Shown in pieces: positions 1 through 4,993 of a stretch of 7,782 nt of DNA. A program made the translations under genes and the position numbers. The stretch's first letter is position 1; the number at the start of each line of letters is the position of its first letter. The stretch comes from an uncultured bacterium (GTDB lineage Bacteria > Planctomycetota > Phycisphaerae > Phycisphaerales > SM1A02), in assembly GCA_903914045.1 (NCBI GenBank), contig CAIWNO010000255.1:1-7782 (forward strand), read 5' to 3'. The notes beneath the pieces were generated by a model. That model was not told the origin of the DNA, made no database searches, and saw only the letters and a list, made by a program, of their open reading frames with translations.

Positions 1-478
1 CAAGCGGCGCTTGTTGAATGAACTCGCGAAAGATTGGCGTGAGAGATTGAATGGTGGAACTGGAAAACTGCCAGAGCTTTTCATTGCCAATACCAATGTG
101 TCTGCGCAGCGTCACATCGCCATGCTTGGTGGTGGCAAGAATAAATACGTCTGCGTCCAGATCTTTTGGAACCTCCACTGCGGGCAAACGTTCCAGCACC
201 AGCGCCAATTTCAAAGCGCTTCTCTGACCAATTTCATCGCGCACTCCAGGCGCAATGGAAGTCAGATCCATAGCGCGCATGGCGCCGTCCAAATCTCCGT
301 CGCGCACATAGCGTTGAAAGTGGCTCAACACCGAATCAGGAGATCGATAGCCCACAGTTTGCGAGGCAGATTGATCAGTGGGTTTGAGGTCGTCTTCGCC
401 GTGCGCAAAGTCGCTGAAAAACAAGAGCATTGCGCAACACATCAATAGACGAGCACATGCATTTGTATTTGGATTCAT
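1..478 (-). CDS. Probable MscS-family mechanosensitive channel, N-terminal part (cut by window edge)
   Basis: The reading frame opens at ATG (478-476) and stays open for 159 codons to the window edge, so the C-terminal part is missing. Residues 1-28 look like a Sec signal peptide: R10, then hydrophobic LLMCCAMLLFF, then a possible cleavage site near AHG-E28. Residues about 46-155 form a soluble extracytoplasmic region beginning SPDSVLSHFQRYVRDGDLDG, with AMRAMDLTSIAPGVRDEIGQ, then ALKLALVLERL, and ending LWQFSSSTIQSL. From memory this order matches the N-terminal domain of planctomycete-type MscS channels (SP..T...F...GD...A...LDL, then LK..LDR, then W.FS..T...I). If so, transmembrane helices and the MscS beta domain should follow beyond position 1. 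The family opens under membrane tension to release solutes on osmotic downshock. No Shine-Dalgarno precedes the ATG. The gene 602-742 lies upstream on the same strand after a 123-bp gap. The exported N-terminal domain is seen; the channel identity is inferred. Confidence 0.6.
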   Translation of the reverse strand, partial: MNPNTNACARLLMCCAMLLFFSDFAHGEDDLKPTDQSASQTVGYRSPDSVLSHFQRYVRDGDLDGAMRAMDLTSIAPGVRDEIGQRSALKLALVLERLPAVEVPKDLDADVFILATTKHGDVTLRRHIGIGNEKLWQFSSSTIQSLTPIFREFIQQAPL

Positions 479-601
479 TGTGTCACTGCGCCAAATTGAA
501 AGATTGAATTGCATACGAAAATTCCGCGCCAAGTCGCAAGACATTTTCCAAACGCAGGTTGTTGCAATGCCAAGTTGAAAGAACCGTGCCAGCACGCTCA
601 C

Positions 602-742
602 TTAGTCCTTTGATTCCGGCTCCAAGTTGGCAATATAACGACCACCCTTGGCGCGATCGGCGCGCGCTTGAATAAAGTAGGACACGCCCCAGACGGCCAT
701 CAACAAAACCCACGCAAGATTGACAAGAAGAACTTCCATCAT
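602..742 (-). CDS. Small single-span membrane protein, function unknown
   Basis: This is a 46-codon ORF starting at tandem ATG ATG (742-740 and 739-737), so the start could be either Met, and ending in TAA (604-602). The product starts MMEVLLVNLAWVLLMAVWGV and continues SYFIQARADRAKGGRY, ending LEPESKD. Residues about 4-24 form one convincing hydrophobic helix. An arginine/lysine-rich stretch (R28, R31, K33, R36) follows, then an acidic end. By the positive-inside rule this predicts N-out, C-in in the inner membrane. I do not recognise the family. Support for coding is the sharp hydrophobic/basic pattern and its position directly upstream, same strand, of the MscS-like gene. Against it are the small size, no clear Shine-Dalgarno, and an overlapping longer ORF (764-483) in another frame, whose product looks compositionally random. 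It could be an auxiliary subunit or a free-standing small protein. Confidence 0.5.
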   Translation of the reverse strand: MMEVLLVNLAWVLLMAVWGVSYFIQARADRAKGGRYIANLEPESKD

Positions 743-910
743 GATTTCGAAAGTGTAGCCACAAAATACGCGAATCGCCAGCGTGAATCAGGTTTCAAAT
801 TCCATTTCAAAGCGCGGCGAATTGCGGCCGACATATTCCCCGCGTGCAATAGACTCATCACCCTCTCTTGTCGGCGTCCACACTTTCAATCGCACACCAA
901 CACGCTTCAC

Positions 911-1426
911 ATGAATGACACACCTCTGAATCCCATTTTTAACATTGTCTTAATTCATCCGCAAATTCCCAACAACACGGGCAATGTGGGGCGCACCGCC
1001 GTGGTCACGGGTTGCAGGCTGCATGTGGTTCGACCCATCGCATTTGACATGGATGAGCAAGCCGTGCGACGCGCCGGTTTGGATTACTGGCATTTGCTGG
1101 ACATACGCGAGCACGAAAGTTGGGACGCGTTCGTAAAGCGCGAGCAACCTAAAAATGTATGGCTGTATTCATCGCATGCCACGCGCGCGCATTGGCAGGC
1201 GCCCATGCAGCGCGGTGATTACCTGCTCTTTGGCAATGAAACCAGCGGCACGCCCGATGACATTCACAAGTGGGTTTCGCACACATTTGGCGCGGACCAC
1301 TTGTTGCGATTTCCCATGCGCGACAACCCCGCTTGCCGCAGCCTGAATCTGGCCACGGCCGTGGCGTGTGGCGTGTACGAGGGCGTTCGGCAACTTTCCA
1401 ACAGCGGCGATTGCACGCCACTTTGA
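911..1426 (+). CDS. trmL: tRNA (cytidine/uridine-34-2'-O)-methyltransferase TrmL
   Basis: This is a SPOUT-class (trefoil-knot) RNA methyltransferase of 171 residues, close to the roughly 155-160 usual for TrmL. All three SpoU motifs are visible. Motif 1 is IPNNTGNVGRTA (residues 19-30, with N21 and R28). Motif 2 is LLFGNETSGTP (105-115, with E110 and G113). Motif 3 is RSLNLATAVACGVYE (143-157, with the S/N pair that builds the SAM-binding knot). RRAGLDYWHL (53-62) is a TrmL signature. The enzyme uses SAM to methylate the ribose of the wobble nucleotide of tRNA-Leu isoacceptors in the cytoplasm. ATG 911 is chosen because the family begins about ten residues before NIVLIHPQ; the same frame is open upstream to about 668, but that stretch does not look like protein. 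The extreme C-terminus (SNSGDCTPL) is a short non-conserved tail. No Shine-Dalgarno is visible. It stands alone, divergent from the gene at 602-742. Confidence 0.93.
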   Translation: MNDTPLNPIFNIVLIHPQIPNNTGNVGRTAVVTGCRLHVVRPIAFDMDEQAVRRAGLDYWHLLDIREHESWDAFVKREQPKNVWLYSSHATRAHWQAPMQRGDYLLFGNETSGTPDDIHKWVSHTFGADHLLRFPMRDNPACRSLNLATAVACGVYEGVRQLSNSGDCTPL

Positions 1427-1495
1427 AATCGGCGGAACCATTACCATAGAAGTGACGGATTCACTTTATGACCCCGCGGTTTCCAACGCCGCATC

Positions 1496-1525
1496 TTGAA
1501 AGTATTTGTTCGAATCATTTTTAAT
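1496..1525 (+). promoter_or_regulatory. Candidate sigma-70-type promoter of the pseudopilin gene
   Basis: A TTGAAA box (1496-1501, five of six to TTGACA) is followed after 18 bp by TTTAAT (1520-1525, five of six to TATAAT). Transcription would begin near 1532, giving a leader of about 37 nt before ATG 1569. It overlaps a TTG (1506) that could otherwise be read as an upstream start of the same frame. This is only a consensus match; no transcription data. Confidence 0.4.
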
Positions 1526-1568
1526 TGTTCGCTTTTCAAACCACACACTTTTTACCCCGGAAAAATCC

Positions 1569-2639
1569 ATGCACACTCTTTCAAAAAATCGTCGCGGCTT
1601 CACACTTATTGAAATCATGGTGGTCATTGGAATCATCGCGCTTTTGGTTGGCATTTTGCTGCCCGCACTGAGTAAAGTGCAAGAGCGCGCCCGCATGACG
1701 CAAACCCTGGGGCTGATGCAAGAATTTTCCAAAGCCTGCGACGCATTCCAGCAAGAATTTGGCCGTTATCCAGGGCTTGTGCCGGAGGAAATTTTGGCCA
1801 ATGATCCGCAAATTTCCGGAACCGAAAATGCCATGCTTGAATTAATGGGTGGTGGCGTGCGCAAAAATGATGTTGACAAGACCCTCTACACCGACACAAC
1901 AACTGGCTATGGCGCGTCCGGTTGGATGGAACTCACATTCAAGACTGACAACGCGGCGCCAAATGACAAATTCTATGTAAAAATAAATATTGGAAAAATA
2001 GGCGACGGTCCGCGCATCAACGGCAAACAATATCCCCCATTCTTCGCGCCAAAGGCTGCCGAACTAGTGCCAGTTGCCGGGCAAATGCATAGCGAAAACG
2101 GGCAGCGCACCGCTGGAGAATTGCCCGCAATTGTGAGCGCCGGCGGCATGCCCGACTTGATCGACGCTTGGGGCAACCCGATTATTTTCATCCGCGCCGC
2201 TCGCAATGTGGGTCCACTGGCAGGTTGCGAGGACGACCGCGCCCAATTCTTGGTGCTCGATGATGGCAAATCAATCTACGGGTCGATGGATCCCTATTTG
2301 GGTTCGACAAGTCTTGGAGAGATGAGTTTGTCGCAGACCAAATCAGCGAACGTCCTTAATTATTCATTATTTGAAGATGGCACCGACGCCACGCAAAAGA
2401 AAAAATTGTTCGCGCAGTTTTTGCGCCATCCAGGTTTTGGTGATCCCACAACTCCACTTTCGGGAACGGCGCGCGGCAAATATCTGCTCATTTCCGCAGG
2501 TAAAGACGGTATTTATTTCAGCCGCACCGATGGCTTAGGCAACAAGACCACGCCTGTGACTTCATCTACGATTCTGAGCAAGGAAGGATTGGCCGGTATA
2601 GACAACTTTGACGACATCCGCTTGTTTGGCGGCGGTTGA
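1569..2639 (+). CDS. Type II secretion/type IV pilus-like pseudopilin (prepilin N-methylation domain)
   Basis: A 356-residue protein with a class III signal. A short basic leader (K6, R8, R9) ends in G10, and the predicted prepilin-peptidase cut is RRG|FTLIEIMVV with Glu at mature position 5 (E15). Hydrophobic helix 11-33 continues into an amphipathic helix (SKVQERARMTQTL). Then come the GspG-like element DAFQQEFGRYPG (58-69) and IDAWGNPIIFI (198-208), resembling the DPWGNPY block of major pseudopilins. The end, YLLISAGKDGIYF (305-317) and IDNFDDIRL (344-352), recalls the aspartate-rich calcium-site loop of GspG-type proteins. GspG is usually about 140 residues, so the insertion between about 80 and 195 and the extra segment 215-300 are unusual; long versions are common in planctomycetes. 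The mature protein would be held in the inner membrane and projected into the periplasm. ATG 1569 gives the normal short leader; the in-frame TTG at 1506 would add 21 residues and sits in the promoter. No secretion genes lie beside it. Confidence 0.88.
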   Translation: MHTLSKNRRGFTLIEIMVVIGIIALLVGILLPALSKVQERARMTQTLGLMQEFSKACDAFQQEFGRYPGLVPEEILANDPQISGTENAMLELMGGGVRKNDVDKTLYTDTTTGYGASGWMELTFKTDNAAPNDKFYVKINIGKIGDGPRINGKQYPPFFAPKAAELVPVAGQMHSENGQRTAGELPAIVSAGGMPDLIDAWGNPIIFIRAARNVGPLAGCEDDRAQFLVLDDGKSIYGSMDPYLGSTSLGEMSLSQTKSANVLNYSLFEDGTDATQKKKLFAQFLRHPGFGDPTTPLSGTARGKYLLISAGKDGIYFSRTDGLGNKTTPVTSSTILSKEGLAGIDNFDDIRLFGGG

Positions 2640-2720
2640 TTCGCATTGCCAAGCGTGATGCATGACACGCCCACACCTTGAAGCCGGCACGGACATTGGT
2701 TTCGCATCACACTCACACTA

Positions 2721-2754
2721 AAAACGGACGCTCGCAATCGCGGGCGTCCGTTTT
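2721..2754. terminator. Bidirectional intrinsic terminator between convergent genes
   Basis: Perfect 11-bp inverted repeat AAAACGGACGC (2721-2731) / GCGTCCGTTTT (2744-2754) with a 12-nt loop. The A-run at the left and T-run at the right give a U-tract on either strand. It sits 81 bp past the stop of the plus-strand pseudopilin gene and 100 bp past the stop of the minus-strand exported-protein gene, so it can end both transcripts. Confidence 0.85.
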
Positions 2755-2810
2755 AAATTGAACAGATCCATTTTGACAGGTTGTCATGCGGTGCAATTCA
2801 AACTTGCCAG

Positions 2811-2834
2811 TGAATCAAAGTGAATCATGAATCA
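2811..2834. repeat. Three copies of heptamer TGAATCA
   Basis: TGAATCA occurs at 2811-2817, 2821-2827 and 2828-2834 (the last two abut), just past the stop of the minus-strand gene 2855-3649. This is a short local repeat with no known function; slippage or chance is possible. Confidence 0.45.
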
Positions 2835-2854
2835 CGAACCACAAAGTCATTCAC

Positions 2855-3649
2855 TTACGGATCAAATGGTGGCGGTGGCGGCGCTTTGTCGCTACCCGAA
2901 CCTTGTGGTGGCGGGCCATCGCCAGAGGTGCCGCTTGCACCTGGACCACCCTTGCCCTTGGGACCCTTGCCTTTGCCCTTACCTTTGCCATCTGCGCTCG
3001 GACCTGTTGCATTGTCATCACGGTTGGGCCGCAAAGACTTCATCTCTTTTTCATTGACTTCCAATTTTGATTTGAAAGCCGCTTGCTCGGATTCACTCAT
3101 CAGCGCAAAGATTTGCTTCTGAGTTTCATCCATCTTTGGCATGGTGTCACGCAAGGCTTTCATTTGATCGCCAACAGCCTTGGATGCCTTGTCATCTTTT
3201 TGGTTTTTCATTTGCTCACGAAGCGATTTCATTTTCTCGGCGTTGGCATCGTTCCATGTCTTCATGGTCGCCTGATACTGCGCCTTTATGACTTCGACCT
3301 TGGCCTGGGTATCGGCGCTCAAAGTTGACTTCATCTGGTCATAAGTGCGCATCCACATCATGCCTTTAACACGCTCGTCATTCATCATGGCGCCACTTTC
3401 GCCGCGCCCCTTCTTGGCGCCCTGCTTTGCGCCATCAAAACTTTTGGAACTATCCGCTGCACCTGTCCCAACTGGTGGTCCGCCCATATCTGGCTTCTGA
3501 TTTGGAGTACCAGTTGGATTTGTCGCTGGATTTGTCGCTGGAGGCGTCTGCGCGGCAGCGTCGGCGGCAAGAGCCATGCAAATCAAGAGCGCGGTTGTTT
3601 GAAGAACATTTCGAACTGAAATTATGGAAGTGAATGAGTCGTGTTGCAT
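2855..3649 (-). CDS. Exported methionine-rich helical protein with Gly/Lys/Pro tail, function unknown
   Basis: A 264-residue protein starting at ATG (3649-3647) with the clearest ribosome-binding site in the window: AAAGGA, 5 nt upstream. Residues 1-33 are a signal peptide (R13, hydrophobic VLQTTALLICMALAADA, probable cut AAA|Q34). A Pro/Thr/Asn linker (35-65, including ATNPATNP) leads to a basic patch (KQGAKKGRG, 75-83). Residues 88-208 are a charged, helix-forming core rich in Met (for example GMMWM 96-100), with three copies of MK(S/A)LR at 140-144, 163-167 and 203-207. LSADTQAKVEVI (110-121) and MSESEQAAFKSKL (184-196) loosely resemble the LTxxQ-type helices of periplasmic CpxP/Spy proteins. 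The tail 221-264 is low-complexity: GKGKGKGKGPKGKGG, then PPPPPFDP. It is predicted to be periplasmic. Kinship to CpxP/Spy (chaperone or metal-stress sensors) is only a suggestion. It is transcribed alone, divergent from mrp. Confidence 0.8.
   Translation of the reverse strand: MQHDSFTSIISVRNVLQTTALLICMALAADAAAQTPPATNPATNPTGTPNQKPDMGGPPVGTGAADSSKSFDGAKQGAKKGRGESGAMMNDERVKGMMWMRTYDQMKSTLSADTQAKVEVIKAQYQATMKTWNDANAEKMKSLREQMKNQKDDKASKAVGDQMKALRDTMPKMDETQKQIFALMSESEQAAFKSKLEVNEKEMKSLRPNRDDNATGPSADGKGKGKGKGPKGKGGPGASGTSGDGPPPQGSGSDKAPPPPPFDP
3516..3542. repeat. 12-bp tandem repeat inside the exported-protein gene
   Basis: GGATTTGTCGCT is repeated exactly at 3516-3527 and 3528-3539, followed by a partial GGA. 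On the minus strand this encodes the duplicated tetrapeptide (A)TNP of the linker just after the signal peptide. Being a multiple of three, copy-number change would lengthen or shorten the linker without a frameshift. Confidence 0.75.
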
Positions 3650-3654
3650 ATTTT

Positions 3655-3660
3655 TCCTTT
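3655..3660 (-). promoter_or_regulatory. Shine-Dalgarno site of the exported-protein gene
   Basis: AAAGGA on the minus strand ends 5 nt before the ATG at 3649. It fixes that start and is notable because most other genes in the window lack a recognisable site; mrp has only a weak AGGA at 3788-3791, ten nt from its ATG. Confidence 0.7.
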
Positions 3661-3667
3661 CGTATCG

Positions 3668-3689
3668 TGATCAGTGAATTCTGATCAGT
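3668..3689. promoter_or_regulatory. Inverted/direct repeat TGATCAG, candidate operator or leader hairpin
   Basis: TGATCAG (3668-3674) and CTGATCA (3681-3687) form a perfect 7-bp inverted repeat with a 6-bp spacer. The same bases also give two direct copies of TGATCAGT (3668-3675, 3682-3689). The site is 19-40 bp upstream of the start of the minus-strand exported-protein gene, inside the 152-bp divergent region with mrp. It could bind a dimeric regulator or fold in the mRNA leader. Confidence 0.4.
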
Positions 3690-3716
3690 TGAAGAAATGG
3701 GTGATACGCGATTGTA

Positions 3717-3737
3717 TTGCAGAACTACTTTGCAGAA
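3717..3737. promoter_or_regulatory. Direct repeats TTGCAGAA upstream of mrp
   Basis: TTGCAGAA occurs at 3717-3724 and again at 3730-3737, a 13-bp period. AT-rich sequence follows (3736-3755), including CATAAT (3750-3755, five of six to TATAAT). This is the likely promoter zone of mrp, but no -35/-10 pair with normal spacing is clear. On the minus strand TACAAT (3716-3711) is a possible -10 for the exported-protein gene. Both readings are weak. Confidence 0.25.
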
Positions 3738-3801
3738 TTTTAAATTTTCCATAATCCATCTTGTGGCGTTGACGCCCAATAGGTTCTAGGATCTCCATCC
3801 C

Positions 3802-4932
3802 ATGTCCATTGAAACTTTTGACAAGTCCGCTGTAGAAAAATCACTGCGCGCCGTAGTTGATCCGGCCACCAATAAGGATGTGGTCACGCTTGGAATGGTG
3901 AAACACATTGCGGTGTTTGAAGGCGCCATACGAATTGTGTTGGAATTGTCCCCGCACGCCGCGTCGCTGCAAGAGCAACTGCGCACAACAGTTGATCGCG
4001 CTGTGCGCGAGGCGGCCACCATTGCATGCGCCACCATTGAAACTCTTGAAATTGATTTTGTCGCGCCCAAAATTTCCGCGCCAACCACTGAGCCAGTTGC
4101 CGCATCAACTCAGGGCGAATCGGGCAATCCACTACCCAATGTGAAAAAAATAATCGCCGTGGGCGCTGGCAAAGGCGGCGTGGGCAAGAGCACCATCGCC
4201 GTGAATTTGGCCGTTGGCTTGGCGCGCATGGGCCACAAAGTTGGATTACTTGACGCGGATATTTATGGACCAAGCGCCCCCACCATGTTGGGCATGGACG
4301 ATGTTGGCACCAAAGCTAAAGGACAAATGCTGTTGCCGTTTGAGTTGCATGGCATCAAGGCCATGACAATTGGAAAACTTGTTGACCCAGACAAAGCGTT
4401 GGTGTGGCGCGGTCCCATGGCGCACGGAGCCTTTAAGCAATTGGCCACGCAAACCGAATGGGGCGAGCTTGATTATTTAATCATTGACTTGCCGCCTGGC
4501 ACGGGCGATGTGGCGCTGACCATGTCGCAAATGTTGCCGGTGGCCGGCGCGGTTGTGGTGTGCACGCCTCAGCGCGTTGCGCAAGACGACGCTCGCCGCG
4601 CGGTGCGCATGTTTCAAAATTTGGGCGTGGAAGTTCTTGGCGTGGTTGAGAACATGAGTTTTTTCACCGCGCCCGATGGCAAGGAATACGACTTATTTGG
4701 CCGCGGCGGCGCGGAAATTATGGCGCAAACCATGGGGCTTCCATTTCTTGGCTCCATTCCAATTCACATTGCTCTGCGCGAAAATTCCGACAGCGGCAAG
4801 CCGCTTGAAAATTGGAAGAACGCCACCATGGGCGCTTCGCTTGACGCCTTGTGTCAGCGCATCGAGGCGCAAGTGAAGTTGGCTGAAATGGCTGGCCGCA
4901 CTGATCGACCCACGCTGACAATTTCACCGTAA
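3802..4932 (+). CDS. mrp: Mrp/ApbC/NBP35-family P-loop ATPase with N-terminal MIP18 domain
   Basis: A 376-residue protein with the standard two-domain layout. Residues about 8-90 are a MIP18-type (DUF59) domain (SLRAVVDPATNKDVVTLGMV). A linker (91-115) follows, then the ATPase with the deviant Walker A GAGKGGVGKST (121-131, K124 and K129), LLDADIYGPSAPTMLG (149-164), WRGPMAHGA (202-210), Walker B IIDLPPGTGDVALT (227-240) and VVENMSFF (281-288). Family members are cytoplasmic dimeric ATPases that carry and deliver Fe-S clusters. This copy lacks the C-terminal CxxC: after NMSFF the sequence reads TAPDGKEYDLFG. It also lacks the Cys of the MIP18 motif (usual T-PACP-L is SPHAASL, 50-56). Its only cysteines are C76, C254 and C351. 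Such Cys-less variants occur in some lineages, so this is not decay; the ATPase core looks intact. ATG 3802 starts just before the MIP18 domain. Divergent from the exported-protein gene. Confidence 0.95.
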   Translation: MSIETFDKSAVEKSLRAVVDPATNKDVVTLGMVKHIAVFEGAIRIVLELSPHAASLQEQLRTTVDRAVREAATIACATIETLEIDFVAPKISAPTTEPVAASTQGESGNPLPNVKKIIAVGAGKGGVGKSTIAVNLAVGLARMGHKVGLLDADIYGPSAPTMLGMDDVGTKAKGQMLLPFELHGIKAMTIGKLVDPDKALVWRGPMAHGAFKQLATQTEWGELDYLIIDLPPGTGDVALTMSQMLPVAGAVVVCTPQRVAQDDARRAVRMFQNLGVEVLGVVENMSFFTAPDGKEYDLFGRGGAEIMAQTMGLPFLGSIPIHIALRENSDSGKPLENWKNATMGASLDALCQRIEAQVKLAEMAGRTDRPTLTISP

Positions 4933-4970
4933 CAATTCGCCAGCGCAATTTAAAATGAATGTCATCAGTT

Positions 4971-4989
4971 GGCGCGTGATCAACGCGCC
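4971..4989. terminator. Hairpin between convergent mrp and efflux gene, probable terminator
   Basis: Perfect 7-bp stem GGCGCGT (4971-4977) / ACGCGCC (4983-4989) with loop GATCA. It starts 38 bp after the mrp stop and lies 4 bp beyond the stop of the minus-strand efflux gene. There is no strong U-tract directly after it on either strand, so it may block or process transcripts instead of acting as a canonical terminator. Confidence 0.5.
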
Positions 4990-4993
4990 TGCA

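Noticed and set aside
483..764. 93-codon minus-strand ORF upstream of the MscS-like gene
   Set aside because: Product has no membrane, domain or compositional logic; an overlapping 46-codon frame (602-742) gives a far more protein-like small membrane product.
668..910. Upstream in-frame extension of trmL (81 extra codons)
   Set aside because: TrmL proteins start about where ATG 911 places them; the extension is unlike the family and would overlap the small minus-strand gene.
1450..1466. 6-bp stem AAGTGA/TCACTT after trmL
   Set aside because: Weak A/T-closed hairpin with no U-tract; not enough for a terminator call.
1506..1568. TTG start 21 codons upstream of the pseudopilin ATG
   Set aside because: The ATG at 1569 gives the normal short basic prepilin leader, and the TTG lies between the -35 and -10 of a plausible promoter.
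2820..3122. Plus-strand ORF with Pro/Leu-rich repeats
   Set aside because: It is the complement of the Gly/Lys/Pro low-complexity tail of the minus-strand exported protein; the apparent repeats come from that.
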